Assembly: GCA_945873955.1 (NCBI GenBank)
Contig: CAMCFA010000003.1
Coordinates: 22,167 to 86,166 of the forward strand
Source: an uncultured Clostridia bacterium
GTDB lineage: Bacteria; Bacillota; Clostridia; Oscillospirales; Ruminococcaceae
DNA length: 64,000 nt
Reading direction: 5' to 3'
In this document: in pieces, positions 8,347-17,279 of the stretch
Layout: every line of letters starts with the position of its first letter
Numbering within the stretch: position 1 is the first letter of the stretch
Made by a program: the position numbers and the translations under genes
Notes under the pieces: generated by a model
The model's database searches: none
What the model saw: only the letters and a program-made list of their open reading frames with translations
Told to the model about the DNA's origin: nothing

Positions 8347-10011
8347 TTACGCTTCTTGGAATTCCTTGCTCTCCAGCGCCTTTATCGCCGCGATAACGTC
8401 CCAGTAGAAATGCTCCTCGCCGATACGCTTGCGGAAGCCTGCCCTGTCCATCATCTCGCTGACCGCCGACTGCACGCCGGTGAAGGATATCTGCACGCCC
8501 TTTTCCCTCAGGGAGTTATACAACCCCTCCAGCTCGGAAAGCGAAACGTCGTCCGCCGTGGGAACTCCGCGCATAGAAAGCACAACCTGCGTGGTCACAT
8601 CTGCGTTGTTGCCAAGCTCCGTCAGTGCGGAGATGAGCTTCTCCTGCGTGCCGAAGAACAGCGGCCCGGAAACGTACACCACCTTGAATTCCTCGTGGTG
8701 ACCGGACTTCACCTTGCCCTCCAGCTTGCTTTCGTCAATATCGCTGGAAACCACCCGCAGCTCGCAGCTCTTAACGATAAACACCAGCATAGCCGCCACA
8801 ACGCCGATAACTATCGCGATAGTCAGGTCGAACACCACCGTTGCTATCATGGTGATGACATACTGCATGATAGAGGACTTGAACTTCTTCTTGAAAATGC
8901 TCTTTATCGCCGCCCAGTCGTTCATTCTGAACGCAGTCACCATAAGCACGCCCGCCAGCGCCGCCATAGGGATACGGCTCATAACGCCGCCCAGCAGGAA
9001 CATCGACAGGATAAGCACCGCCGAATGGAACACGCTGACAAGCCTTGTCTGCCCGCCGGACTTTATCGCAACGGAGGTTCTCGCGATAGCCGCCGTTGCG
9101 GGAACTCCGCCCAGCAGCGGTATCACCATGTTGCCGATACCCTGCGCCACCAGCTCCCGGGACGCGTCCAGCCGCTCGCCCTTCATCTTGCCTGCGCTTG
9201 CGCCGCACAACAGGCTCTCTATCATGCCCAGCGCCGCGATCGACACCGCCGGCATGATAAGGCTTGTGATGTTCTCGAAATCAAAGCCCTTTCTGATGAT
9301 ACTGTCGTCGGTGACAAGGCTGCTTGGGATAGCGCCGACCTCCGCCACAGTACCCTGCTCAAAGAACAGCATGTTCACGATAAGCGCGACAATGATACCC
9401 ACCAGCGAGGACGGCACAACAGCGTTCCATTTCTTCGGGTAGATGACCATGATAAGCACCACCAGACCGCCGAACATCACCGCCCACCAGTTGGGGCTGA
9501 AGCTGCCCACGCCGCTGAAATAAGAGCCTATCTTCTCTATCTGGTTCTCCCCCACGGATCTGGTGCCGAAGAAGTTGTCTATCTGCCCCAGCGCAATGAT
9601 TATCGCAATACCTGAGGTGAATCCGGTTATGACCGGGGCGGGGAGATAGCTTACCAGCTTGCCCACCTTGCAGACCGCCGCCACAATGAGTATCGCTCCG
9701 GACAGGAATCCTGCGGTGAGTACGCCGGTTATGCCGAACTTTGCAGAAACCGACAGCAGTATCGCCGCCATAGCCCCGGTAGGTCCCGATATCTGGTAAG
9801 AAGCGCCGGACAGCACGCCTATCACGATACCCGCGATTATAGCTGTGACAAGTCCCGAAGCCGCGTCCGCGCCGGAGCTTACGCCGAACGCCAGAGCCAG
9901 CGGCAGCGCCACCGCCGCAACGGTAAGTCCCGCCATGAGATCCTGCGTCAGCTTCTTTCCGTTGTAGCCGCGGAATTCTGTTTTAAGGTCGCCGATATAT
10001 TTTTTTATCAT
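8347..10011 (-). CDS. SulP-family anion transporter with STAS domain
   Basis: SulP (SLC26-like) inner-membrane transporter of sulfate, bicarbonate or a related anion; the substrate cannot be read from sequence. The 554-aa protein has about 10-12 hydrophobic segments between residues 20 and 410. It carries the SulP signatures LPLALAFGVSSGADAASGLV and YQISGPTGAM. A C-terminal STAS domain (about 440-545) includes VYVSGPLFFGTQEKL and SMRGVPTADDVS. The STAS phosphorylatable-serine motif of anti-sigma antagonists is not obvious. ATG 10011 has AGGAAGG upstream; the frame extends further but begins without a site. Transcribed alone from the promoter at 10055-10083. Confidence 0.93.
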   Translation of the reverse strand: MIKKYIGDLKTEFRGYNGKKLTQDLMAGLTVAAVALPLALAFGVSSGADAASGLVTAIIAGIVIGVLSGASYQISGPTGAMAAILLSVSAKFGITGVLTAGFLSGAILIVAAVCKVGKLVSYLPAPVITGFTSGIAIIIALGQIDNFFGTRSVGENQIEKIGSYFSGVGSFSPNWWAVMFGGLVVLIMVIYPKKWNAVVPSSLVGIIVALIVNMLFFEQGTVAEVGAIPSSLVTDDSIIRKGFDFENITSLIMPAVSIAALGMIESLLCGASAGKMKGERLDASRELVAQGIGNMVIPLLGGVPATAAIARTSVAIKSGGQTRLVSVFHSAVLILSMFLLGGVMSRIPMAALAGVLMVTAFRMNDWAAIKSIFKKKFKSSIMQYVITMIATVVFDLTIAIVIGVVAAMLVFIVKSCELRVVSSDIDESKLEGKVKSGHHEEFKVVYVSGPLFFGTQEKLISALTELGNNADVTTQVVLSMRGVPTADDVSLSELEGLYNSLREKGVQISFTGVQSAVSEMMDRAGFRKRIGEEHFYWDVIAAIKALESKEFQEA

Positions 10012-10054
10012 CTTCTGCCTTCCTTTTGTTCTGTTTTTTCTCACACAGTTATTA

Positions 10055-10083
10055 ATTATACTCTCAAAACTACCCTCTGTCAA
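10055..10083 (-). promoter_or_regulatory. Sigma-A promoter of sulP gene
   Basis: Minus strand TTGACA-17 bp-TATAAT, perfect consensus, about 45 bp ahead of the start codon. Confidence 0.85.
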
Positions 10084-10194
10084 TCTGCAAGAATAACATA
10101 GATTTCTGCACATTTTATTCCGTTTTTGTGGAAATCGTTGCCGGAGCGCCTTGCCGGAGCGGAATATTTTACACACATGCGGTGAAAAAACCTC

Positions 10195-10223
10195 TTGCAA
10201 ATTCTCCGTATATATGTTAGAAT
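10195..10223 (+). promoter_or_regulatory. Sigma-A promoter of trmL
   Basis: TTGCAA-17 bp-TAGAAT, about 50 bp upstream of the TTG start. Confidence 0.7.
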
Positions 10224-10272
10224 AAGTATATACTGCTATTCGGCAGAATCCCTCCGGAAAGAAGGCAGTTCT

Positions 10273-10779
10273 TTGGAGCTGAACATAGTACTTGTAGAAC
10301 CACAGATCCCCCAGAACACCGGGAATATCGCCCGCACCTGCGCCGTCACCGGGGCTAGGCTGCACCTGATAAAGCCCATGGGCTTCACCCCGGACGACAA
10401 ACAGCTAAAGCGCGCCGGGCTGGACTACTGGCATTATCTGGACATCACCTACTACGACGAGCTGGCGGACTTCTTCGCGAAAAACAGCGGCGCGGAGTGC
10501 TTCTACTTTTCCACGAAGGCTGTTAATACTTACAGCGACGTCAGCTATCCGGACAAGTGCTTTCTGTTCTTCGGCAGGGAGGACGCCGGGCTTCCGGAAT
10601 CGCTGCTGTACCGGAACAAAGCCCGCTGCGTGCGTATCCCCATGCGGGAAACGCTGCGCAGCCTGAACCTGTCCAACAGCGTGGCGATAGGGACTTACGA
10701 GGTACTGAGGCAGTGGGGCTTCCCGGAGCTGCAAAATCAAGGCAGGCTGCGGGAGTTCGACTGGAACACCGCGGAATAA
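10273..10779 (+). CDS. trmL: tRNA (cytidine/uridine(34)-2'-O)-methyltransferase TrmL
   Basis: A SPOUT methyltransferase that 2'-O-methylates the wobble base of leucine tRNAs in characterised homologues. The 168-aa protein contains the expected motif set: PQNTGNIARTCAVTG near the start, FFGREDAGLPESLL (SAM knot, motif 2) and RIPMRETLRSLNLSNSVAI (motif 3). The start is TTG 10273, where GAAGG stands nine bases upstream and translation begins LELNIVLVEPQIPQNT, matching the family N-terminus. It is followed 36 bp later by a DegV gene on the same strand. Confidence 0.95.
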   Translation: MELNIVLVEPQIPQNTGNIARTCAVTGARLHLIKPMGFTPDDKQLKRAGLDYWHYLDITYYDELADFFAKNSGAECFYFSTKAVNTYSDVSYPDKCFLFFGREDAGLPESLLYRNKARCVRIPMRETLRSLNLSNSVAIGTYEVLRQWGFPELQNQGRLREFDWNTAE

Positions 10780-10815
10780 AACGTAATAAATCGGTAACAC
10801 CGAAAGGAGAATATT

Positions 10816-11688
10816 ATGGACAACACGATAAGGATCATCACAGACAGCGGCTGCGACATCTCCAAAGAGAACGAGGAGCGCTACAAGGGTCTGCTGGAAG
10901 TAATGCCGTTCATGATAACGATCAACGGCAAAAGCTACACCGACCGCAAGGATATCGAACCGGAGGAGTTCTACAAGATACTCAAAGAGCAGCAGGAGAT
11001 CCCGAAGCACTCGCAGATCACCGCGATACAGTTCGAGGACAAGTTCCGCGAGCTGTACGAGCAGGGCGTGCGCACGGTCATTGTAGACCTCATAAACGGC
11101 GCCGGCTCCCAGACCTGCTCCAACGCAGCGCTTGCCCGGGACAACGTGGCAGACGAGCTTAAAGACATGAAGATCTACGTTATCGACAGCCAGAACTACA
11201 CGCTTTCCTACGGCTACTCGGTGATTGAAGCCTGCAAGAAGCTGGAAGCGGGTCAGAGCGTCGAGAGCGTCGTTGCATACCTTGAGGACTGGGCAATACA
11301 TTCCGAATCGTACATCATCGGCTTTGAGCTGCGCCACATGAAGAAGTCCGGCAGAATAACCGCCGCGGCAAGCTTTTTGGGCGAGCTTATGGGTCTGAAG
11401 CCGCTTATCTACCTCGCCGCTGAAAAGACAGAGGTACTCCGCAAGGCAAGGGGCGAAAAGGCTGTCATTGACGCCGCGGTGGAAACTATTTCCTCCCGCA
11501 TGATCCCCGAAACCCCGTGGTGCGTAGTCACCACTACCCGCCCCGACTGCGAAAAGGAATTCATCGACAAGATGACAAAGAAGCTGGGCTACGGACCGGC
11601 TATGGTGGAGAAGTGCGGCGTGGTCGTTTCCTGCAACGCAGGTCCTGAGTTCATCGGCGTTCTCACCAGAGGTCAGGAGCGTACTTGA
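10816..11688 (+). CDS. DegV family fatty-acid-binding protein
   Basis: DegV proteins bind a fatty acid in a two-domain fold. FakB members present it to the FakA kinase for phosphorylation, but many paralogues are uncharacterised. The 290-aa sequence begins with the family opening RIITDSGCDISKEN. It has the middle signature around LINGAGSQTCSNA and the SGRITAAASFLGELMGLKP segment that lines the lipid pocket. AAAGGAGAATATT precedes the ATG. No fakA is in the window, so whether this is a FakB is open. Confidence 0.93.
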   Translation: MDNTIRIITDSGCDISKENEERYKGLLEVMPFMITINGKSYTDRKDIEPEEFYKILKEQQEIPKHSQITAIQFEDKFRELYEQGVRTVIVDLINGAGSQTCSNAALARDNVADELKDMKIYVIDSQNYTLSYGYSVIEACKKLEAGQSVESVVAYLEDWAIHSESYIIGFELRHMKKSGRITAAASFLGELMGLKPLIYLAAEKTEVLRKARGEKAVIDAAVETISSRMIPETPWCVVTTTRPDCEKEFIDKMTKKLGYGPAMVEKCGVVVSCNAGPEFIGVLTRGQERT

Positions 11689-11711
11689 TCCTAATTTTTA
11701 TTTGACAGGTA

Positions 11712-11740
11712 TTGCATATTTTTAAATAATGTGCTATAAT
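11712..11740 (+). promoter_or_regulatory. Sigma-A promoter of the zinc-ribbon gene
   Basis: TTGCAT-17 bp-TATAAT. A TTGACA lies ten bases further upstream but would need a 27-bp spacer. Confidence 0.75.
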
Positions 11741-11814
11741 TATTCTGCAATGGAAAAATTCTATTTGCATGGATATTTCTCCGCATAACGCGGATCAAGT
11801 GAAAGGAGTTTCCC

Positions 11815-12246
11815 ATGAGCTTTTTAGATGACATTATCAACACTACCAAATCAGCGGCTGCCACCGCCGGCAAAAAGACCGACGAAGCGGTGAAGTTCAC
11901 CAAGCTGAAGATCAAGGAGTCCCAGACCACCGGCGACATCAAGAGCCACTTTGAAAAGCTGGGCGAAATGGCTTACGAAATGAAGAAGAACGAGAATCCC
12001 GACGCCGCTGCGTTTGACGCCGAGGTGGAGGAGATCGACAAGCTCTATGCAAGACTTGCCGAAATAAACCATGCTCTGGACGATCTCCGTCAGGAGGTCA
12101 CCTGCCCGGTATGCGGCGCAAAGACCAAGAGCGAAAACGCGTTCTGCCCCAAGTGCGGCGCAAAGCTCCCGGAGAAGCCCGCTCCCGAAGCGGCTGAACA
12201 GCCCGCAGAAGTCCTTGACGAGAAAAAGGACGACGAGAACAAGTGA
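11815..12246 (+). CDS. Zinc-ribbon domain protein with helical N-terminus
   Basis: A 143-aa soluble protein of unknown role. Residues 1-90 are helical and charged, and likely form a coiled coil. A double CxxC zinc ribbon follows (CPVCG near 98, CPKCG near 114), then a Pro/Ala/Glu/Lys-rich tail. Similar small proteins are common and uncharacterised in Clostridia. It has its own promoter and its own terminator, so it is a monocistronic unit. GAAAGGAG precedes the ATG. Confidence 0.85.
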   Translation: MSFLDDIINTTKSAAATAGKKTDEAVKFTKLKIKESQTTGDIKSHFEKLGEMAYEMKKNENPDAAAFDAEVEEIDKLYARLAEINHALDDLRQEVTCPVCGAKTKSENAFCPKCGAKLPEKPAPEAAEQPAEVLDEKKDDENK

Positions 12247-12287
12247 TTTACAAAAAGCCCACAGCCTTCCGCTGTGGGTTTGTAAAT
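12246..12287 (+). terminator. Terminator after the zinc-ribbon gene
   Basis: Nested inverted repeat: outer ATTTACAAA/TTTGTAAAT, inner CCCACAGC/GCTGTGGG, followed by TTTG. Confidence 0.8.
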
Positions 12288-12330
12288 TTGTAAAACAACG
12301 AATAATTTACCGAAAGGAACAATTTTTACC

Positions 12331-13299
12331 ATGGCTGAGCTTAGATGGAACCCGCTGATAAACGACTGGGTAATGATCGCCTCCCACCGCCAGAACAGAC
12401 CGCAGATGCCCAAGGACTGGTGTCCGTTCTGCCCCTCCGGAGGAAAAGTCCCGGACTACGACGTACTTGAGTACGACAACGACTTCCCCGCGCTCTCTCA
12501 GAACCCGCCGGAAATGGACGACGTGGCAAACGACTTCTTCAAGACCGCTCCCTCCTACGGAAAGTGCGAGGTCATTCTCTATTCCCCGGAGCACACCAAG
12601 ACCCTCAAGGAGCTTTCCCACGATCACGTCTGCAAGCTGGTGAACCTCTGGTGCGAGCGCTTTGAAGCGCTCCGGCAGGACGAGAAGATAAAGTTCATCT
12701 TCATCTTTGAGAACCGCGGCGACGTGGTAGGCGTTACCATGCCCCACCCCCACGGACAGATCTACGGTTACAGTTTCATTCCGAAAAAGCTCCAGCTTGA
12801 GGACGAGGCTTACCGCACAAATATGCAGGAAAAGGGCAAGTGCCTCTGCTGCGACATGCTTGAACATGAGGTTGCCGACGGCAGAAGGATCATCTTTGAG
12901 AACGACAGCTTCACTGTGTTCCTGCCGTTCTTCTGCGAATACCCCTATGGTATCTACATCATGGCGAAGCGCCATGTGCAGTACATATCCGAGCTTAGCG
13001 ACAAGGAGCGCTCCGACCTCGCGGACATCGTGAAGAAGTGCGCCGGAACTCTCGACAGCCTGTTTGGGTACAACTTCCCCTACATGATGTGCATGTACAA
13101 CGCCCCGGTAAACAGCGGCGACGTTTCCCACCACCACTTCCACATCGCGTTCTATCCGCCGATGAGAAGCGCCGAAAAGCAGAAGTTCAACGCTTCCAGC
13201 GAGACCGGCGCATGGGCGCACTGCAACCCCACCGCCCCGGAGGCTACCTCAGTTGAGCTGAGAGAGGCTTACAAGCGGTTCATGGAAACACAGAAATGA
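12331..13299 (+). CDS. galT: Galactose-1-phosphate uridylyltransferase
   Basis: Leloir-pathway enzyme moving UMP between UDP-glucose and galactose-1-phosphate. The 322-aa sequence has the HIT-superfamily active site PHPHGQIY, with H139, nucleophile H141 and Q143. It also has the zinc-type CPFC pair at 31-34, a second CxxC near 172, and a second histidine cluster HHHFHIAF in the C-terminal half. The ATG follows AAAGGAAC. No galK or galE is adjacent, so galactose genes are dispersed in this genome. Hairpins isolate it on both sides. Confidence 0.95.
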   Translation: MAELRWNPLINDWVMIASHRQNRPQMPKDWCPFCPSGGKVPDYDVLEYDNDFPALSQNPPEMDDVANDFFKTAPSYGKCEVILYSPEHTKTLKELSHDHVCKLVNLWCERFEALRQDEKIKFIFIFENRGDVVGVTMPHPHGQIYGYSFIPKKLQLEDEAYRTNMQEKGKCLCCDMLEHEVADGRRIIFENDSFTVFLPFFCEYPYGIYIMAKRHVQYISELSDKERSDLADIVKKCAGTLDSLFGYNFPYMMCMYNAPVNSGDVSHHHFHIAFYPPMRSAEKQKFNASSETGAWAHCNPTAPEATSVELREAYKRFMETQK

Positions 13300-13318
13300 T
13301 ACCCTGCTGAATATGAAC

Positions 13319-13367
13319 AGTCCCGCTTTCAAGACGGATAACTCCGTTTTGCAAAGCGGGACTTTGT
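13319..13367. terminator. Bidirectional terminator between galT and spoIIIAH
   Basis: AGTCCCGCTTT pairs with AAAGCGGGACT around an inner ACGGA/TCCGT hairpin. TTTGTTATT follows on the plus strand. It sits between two convergent genes. Confidence 0.85.
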
Positions 13368-13369
13368 TA

Positions 13370-13939
13370 TTAATTCACCTCAACGATAGTGATCTTGTCG
13401 TTCGCTATCTCCACCTCGGACAGCAGGGTGCTCTTGATCTTTGCCGCGCCCGCCGCGTCCAGACCGTCGGTCTTTACGATGATGTTCGCGCTGCTGTCGC
13501 TGAGATAGCACAGCGCGTCCTCAAAGCCCTGCGCCTTCAGCAGGCTCTCCACCTTGTTTTCGCTCTCTATGTAGCCGCCCATTTTCATTGCGTCCACCGC
13601 GACAGCGGAAAGTTCGTCCTGCGTGAGGTCGCCGCCCTGATACATGCTTTGCAGCACCTCCGCAGCCTCCTCGCGGCTGGTCTGCTTGTCAAGCCGCGCC
13701 TGCGCGAAGTAAGCGTCCGAGTCCGCGCTGCTGCTTACAAGATCCGCCTCGCCGTAGGTAGCCCCGGTCTGCCCGGACTCCACCAGCGCGCTGCCGCTCA
13801 CCTCGGCGGAGGGCTCGGTAAGGTTCTGCTTCTTGCTGCCGGCGTATATGAAATTCACCGCCACCGCAGCTCCCAGAAGTACAGTCAGCCCCGCAGCCAC
13901 CAGCTGCTTCTTGCCTAAGATAACATTCAGTCGTTTCAT
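13370..13939 (-). CDS. spoIIIAH: Stage III sporulation protein AH (SpoIIIAH)
   Basis: SpoIIIAH is the mother-cell membrane protein whose ring pairs with forespore SpoIIQ to build the channel needed for late forespore sigma activation. The 189-aa protein has one N-terminal membrane segment (about 10-30), a low-complexity linker, and a C-terminal ring-building domain (about 85-189) starting at AYFAQARLDKQTSREEA. ATG 13939 lies after GAAAGGAAATAACGCT. It is the last gene of the complete eight-gene spoIIIA operon, 19 bp after spoIIIAG. Confidence 0.94.
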   Translation of the reverse strand: MKRLNVILGKKQLVAAGLTVLLGAAVAVNFIYAGSKKQNLTEPSAEVSGSALVESGQTGATYGEADLVSSSADSDAYFAQARLDKQTSREEAAEVLQSMYQGGDLTQDELSAVAVDAMKMGGYIESENKVESLLKAQGFEDALCYLSDSSANIIVKTDGLDAAGAAKIKSTLLSEVEIANDKITIVEVN

Positions 13940-13958
13940 AGCGTTATTTCCTTTCAAA

Positions 13959-14495
13959 TCAGCTTGTTACATAAACCTTGGACACCCCGATATCCAGTAC
14001 CCTTGCCGCAGTGTTCACCACCTTTTCCCGTATCAGCACATTGTCCGCGCCGCCGCACACCACCGCCACCCCGCGGACTCTCGGCAGGATAACGCTGGTC
14101 TCCAGCGCGTCCTTACCGCTGCCGGACAGCACAATGCTGTTCTCGGTGCTGGTTTCGTCCGCAGAGCTGCTGGACTTGGTTTCCTCGGCGAAAACACGCT
14201 CGCTGGTACAGTCAAGCGTTACCATGACCTGCGGCGACGTTACGCCGTCGATCTGTGAGATTATCTCAGTCAGCCGGCGCTCCAGCTCCTGCTCCAGAGC
14301 CGCCGCGTCCTTGGCGGAATAGGTTTCCGTCTGCGCCGCGTCCGACTGCTTCGGAGTGAGCGTGCTCAAAAACAACAGCACAATCGCCGCTATCCCTGCA
14401 ATGATCACGAACCTGCGCCAGCCGCCCTCGGAGAGCTTCGTCACAAAGCCGGATATCCTGCCCGAAAACAGTCCGCGCCCGGTCTGCCGTTCCAT
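13959..14495 (-). CDS. spoIIIAG: Stage III sporulation protein AG (SpoIIIAG)
   Basis: SpoIIIAG forms a large membrane ring in the sporulation channel. The 178-aa sequence has a single membrane segment (about 28-48). Its RBM-like domain contains LEQELERRLTEIISQIDGV and the GVAVVCGGADN stretch typical of the YscJ-like family. A Ser/Thr-rich acidic insert lies between them. ATG 14495 was preferred over the overlapping GTG 14504, because AAGGAG sits eight bases before the ATG. It starts just beyond the end of spoIIIAF, implying coupling. Confidence 0.93.
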   Translation of the reverse strand: MERQTGRGLFSGRISGFVTKLSEGGWRRFVIIAGIAAIVLLFLSTLTPKQSDAAQTETYSAKDAAALEQELERRLTEIISQIDGVTSPQVMVTLDCTSERVFAEETKSSSSADETSTENSIVLSGSGKDALETSVILPRVRGVAVVCGGADNVLIREKVVNTAARVLDIGVSKVYVTS

Positions 14496-14500
14496 CAGCG

Positions 14501-14968
14501 TCACTCCTTTACGATAACCTTTGTTTTGATCTCCGGCGGAAGCTCCGTGGAAAGCAGCTCCTCAGCGGCGGCTGCCTCCGAGCGCCGGCTTTCCTCAAAA
14601 ACAAGCTCCACCTGTGTAATAGATATGCTGTACAATCCCGAAATATTAACGGCAATGTGGATTTCCTTCGGATATATTTCGTGGGAATTCAGCAGCGCAT
14701 ACAGCTTGTCCGACATCTCAGAGCAGACCTTTTTCTGGAGGTCGCGGTTGATGTCGCCGGAAAAGCCGATGTAGTCCGCGCTGTCCTCGTAGCTGTACTG
14801 CGTCTTGTCAAAGCTGAAGTCCGCGCCCTTGACCGCGTTTATCCCCGCAAGAATGAATATCCCCGCGATAAGCAGCGAAATCTGCTTCGCAAAGCGGTTT
14901 TCCGGGACTATCAGCCGAAACAGCGCCGAAGCTATCGCCGCCATGCAAACCGTAGAAAGAAACTGCAT
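14501..14968 (-). CDS. spoIIIAF: Stage III sporulation protein AF (SpoIIIAF)
   Basis: A 155-aa protein with two N-terminal membrane helices (about 3-22 and 30-46) and a soluble C-terminal domain containing AVNISGLYSISITQVELVF. This matches the SpoIIIAF layout. It is assigned by architecture and its place between AE and AG; the sequence itself is weakly conserved in this family. Its stop lies six bases past the chosen start of spoIIIAG. Confidence 0.88.
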   Translation of the reverse strand: MQFLSTVCMAAIASALFRLIVPENRFAKQISLLIAGIFILAGINAVKGADFSFDKTQYSYEDSADYIGFSGDINRDLQKKVCSEMSDKLYALLNSHEIYPKEIHIAVNISGLYSISITQVELVFEESRRSEAAAAEELLSTELPPEIKTKVIVKE

Positions 14969-14980
14969 GAACTCACCCCC

Positions 14981-16105
14981 TCACGCCGTGCCGCTGCCTA
15001 TCGCCAGCATAATTACCGCCGAAATGGTGTTCAGCAGCAGAAAGCAGACTATCACCGCCATGATTATCGCCATGACAGAGCCGCTCGCCCGGAACAGCGC
15101 GGAAAGCTCGCTCACCCCGAACACGTCGCTGAGCGCCTCCGCCACGGAAAGCGCCATGCGGTAGCACACCACCGTGATAAGCGTCGGAAGTATTATCGCC
15201 AGCGCCGCGACGATACCGTATGTACCTATCGAGCAGTGCAGCAGCGACAGACTCGCGTGGACTGTGTTCACCGCGTCGGAGATAGTCCCGCCCACTATCG
15301 GCACGCCGTTTGACACCGCGAACTTCGCCGTGCGTATCAGCACGCTGTCCGCAGAGTTCTTGACGAAGGTCTGCGCCGAAAGTATGCTCATGAACACCGT
15401 CATCAGCAGCGACAGCCCCCACACCGCCCATTTTTTAATCAACTCCCCCAGCTTTGAGATGTTCAGCTCCGGGTGTATCGCCCCGGTCACCGAAAGTCCC
15501 ATAACAGTGCCGCAGACCGGCACCAGGAAATTCACCGCGAGCTGCGAAAAGAGCTGCGCCGCGCCGAGGGTCACGGTGTTCGACGCCGAAGCCGCGGCAG
15601 CCTTCCCCATTGCCGCGATTATACCCGCGAATACCGGCACGAACACCAGCATGAACTCCGAAGCCGCCTGCAATACTTTCAGCGTGTCCGATAAAGCCCC
15701 GGATATCGCCGCCGAGGTCATTCCCGCCCCGGCGAGGACTCCCACCGCCGAAAACACCCCGGACATTCCCCCGGCTTGTCCGGCGGTATCGGCGTAGCTC
15801 CGGGAGAGGGCGCACAGCAGCACTATCCCCGCCAGAGCCGCCAGCAGCCGCAGCGGACCCAGCGCCCGGTCAAGTATCTGCTCCTTCAGGAAATTCAGCA
15901 CTCCGTCTATCGAAAGCGCAGCCGCGCCGTTGTTGTCCGGGGTGATACCGCTGTCCTCCAGTATCTGCGAAGCCTCCGGCGGAAGCGCGTCCGCAAGGGA
16001 GTCCCCGTAGCTTTCGTACCCCTCTGCCGAGGCGCTGCCGCAGAGAATCACCGCCGCCGCAGCTATCAGCAGTATTTTCAGCAATAGAAGCGCAATCCGG
16101 CGCAT
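14981..16105 (-). CDS. spoIIIAE: Stage III sporulation protein AE (SpoIIIAE)
   Basis: A polytopic membrane component of the SpoIIIA-SpoIIQ channel. The 374-aa protein has a cleavable-looking signal sequence (residues 1-28, ending SASAEG), a soluble segment, and about seven membrane helices. It includes the family stretch VGGTISDAVNTVHASLSLL. AAAGGACTGATAAA precedes the ATG. It sits between spoIIIAD and spoIIIAF; assignment is strong by both sequence and order. Confidence 0.95.
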   Translation of the reverse strand: MRRIALLLLKILLIAAAAVILCGSASAEGYESYGDSLADALPPEASQILEDSGITPDNNGAAALSIDGVLNFLKEQILDRALGPLRLLAALAGIVLLCALSRSYADTAGQAGGMSGVFSAVGVLAGAGMTSAAISGALSDTLKVLQAASEFMLVFVPVFAGIIAAMGKAAAASASNTVTLGAAQLFSQLAVNFLVPVCGTVMGLSVTGAIHPELNISKLGELIKKWAVWGLSLLMTVFMSILSAQTFVKNSADSVLIRTAKFAVSNGVPIVGGTISDAVNTVHASLSLLHCSIGTYGIVAALAIILPTLITVVCYRMALSVAEALSDVFGVSELSALFRASGSVMAIIMAVIVCFLLLNTISAVIMLAIGSGTA

Positions 16106-16127
16106 TTTATCAGTCCTTTCTATTGAC

Positions 16128-16514
16128 TTACCCCAGCAGCTCCGTCACTATCTCCGTCAGCGCGGAGAACACCGGCAGCGATATCACCACCACCGCCGCC
16201 TTTCCCGCAAGCTCTATCTTTGAGGCGATAGCGCTTTCCCCGGCGTCCTTGCAGCAGTCAGAGCCAAGCTGAGTTATGTAACACACCGCCAGCGCCTTGA
16301 ACAGCGTCCTTGCATAGCCGCCGTCCAGTCCCGCCGCCGTGGTAAGGCTGGATATCATTTCCGCGCAGGGCTTCAGCATTGATATCACCGCCAGCATAAT
16401 GATAACGCCGCAGGCTATGCTGATACCAAGCGCCATCTCCGGCTTGTACTGCCGGACGATAATGCAAAGCACCGCCGACAGCACCGCCAGCCCCACGAGT
16501 GACGTTATGTCCAC
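16128..16514 (-). CDS. spoIIIAD: Stage III sporulation protein AD (SpoIIIAD)
   Basis: A 128-aa protein with four hydrophobic helices, related to SpoIIIAC and part of the mother-cell channel complex. The start is GTG 16514 (VDITSLVGLAVLSAVLC), with GGGGGTGATACT immediately upstream. The frame stays open for 12 more codons, but those lack a site and exceed the normal family length. Contains RTLFKALAVCYITQLGSD, characteristic of the family. Confidence 0.93.
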   Translation of the reverse strand: MDITSLVGLAVLSAVLCIIVRQYKPEMALGISIACGVIIMLAVISMLKPCAEMISSLTTAAGLDGGYARTLFKALAVCYITQLGSDCCKDAGESAIASKIELAGKAAVVVISLPVFSALTEIVTELLG

Positions 16515-16560
16515 AGTATCACCCCCGGTAATCCCGCTGCGTACAGACATCTGTTCCTCT

Positions 16561-16758
16561 CTACCACAAGCCGAACACGGATTTAATCGTGCCGAAAAGC
16601 TCGTCTATCGCCGGTATTATCATCATCAGCACTATCACCAGACCCGCCACCGTAAGCATCATTGCCTGCTCGTCATGGTCGGTCTTTTTAAGTATCTGAT
16701 TCAGCACCGCCACGATTATTCCCACGGCAGCTATTTTGAATATAAGGTCAAGCTCCAT
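16561..16758 (-). CDS. spoIIIAC: Stage III sporulation protein AC (SpoIIIAC)
   Basis: A 65-aa, two-helix membrane protein beginning MELDLIFKIAAVGIIVAVLN and containing TDHDEQAMMLTVAGLVIVL, both diagnostic of SpoIIIAC. AAGGGGCGACT precedes the ATG. It lies 46 bp upstream of spoIIIAD within the operon. Confidence 0.96.
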   Translation of the reverse strand: MELDLIFKIAAVGIIVAVLNQILKKTDHDEQAMMLTVAGLVIVLMMIIPAIDELFGTIKSVFGLW

Positions 16759-16790
16759 AGTCGCCCCTTAATACGTCGTAATTTTCGCTC

Positions 16791-17279
16791 TCACAGCAGC
16801 ATGACCGCCGCGCCCAGCCCCGCCAGTACCCCGCCGGAGCGGTACAGCCTGCCCTTCTGCTCCGATATTTTCTCCGCCTGCTGATACAGCATGTCCAGCC
16901 GGGCGGCGTACAGCTTCAGCAGCGAAAGCTGGCTCTCCGCCGGGCAGGTGCCTAATTCCCGCCCCAGCTCGGACATCAGCTCCGCCTCCTCGCTGCCGCA
17001 GTGCGGAAGCTCCGCCAGCCGCGTGACCGCGCAGCTCCACGCCTGCCGGATATCCGGTTCTTCCTCCACGCAGCAGCGCAGCAGCTCTCCGAACTCCCCC
17101 TGCCCCAGCCGCGCCAGCTCGTCCAGCGTGGGCGCGGTGCAGGCTATCTCAATGGAGTAATGCTCCACCAGCAGCCGCAGCCCGGATATCAGCGCGCAGC
17201 GCCGTTTCAGCAGGATACTCCTGCGGCAGCCCCAGAGGGTGCATACCAGCAGTATCACCAGTCCCGCAGCTACCCTCAT
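16791..17279 (-). CDS. spoIIIAB: Stage III sporulation protein AB (SpoIIIAB)
   Basis: A 162-aa protein with an N-terminal membrane anchor (about 3-20), a helical cytoplasmic domain and a C-terminal hydrophobic segment (GGVLAGLGAAVMLL). This is the SpoIIIAB layout, related to the type II secretion GspF domain. The start overlaps the end of spoIIIAA by four bases (ATGA), so translation is coupled. Confidence 0.93.
   Translation of the reverse strand: MRVAAGLVILLVCTLWGCRRSILLKRRCALISGLRLLVEHYSIEIACTAPTLDELARLGQGEFGELLRCCVEEEPDIRQAWSCAVTRLAELPHCGSEEAELMSELGRELGTCPAESQLSLLKLYAARLDMLYQQAEKISEQKGRLYRSGGVLAGLGAAVMLL

Noticed and set aside
8356..9615. 419-codon plus-strand open frame opposite the SulP gene
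   Set aside because: His/Arg-rich shadow of the transporter gene with no ribosome-binding site or family resemblance.
10012..10365. 118-residue N-terminal extension of the SulP protein
   Set aside because: It runs across the sulP promoter and the divergent trmL gene; a good ribosome-binding site supports the internal ATG at 10011.
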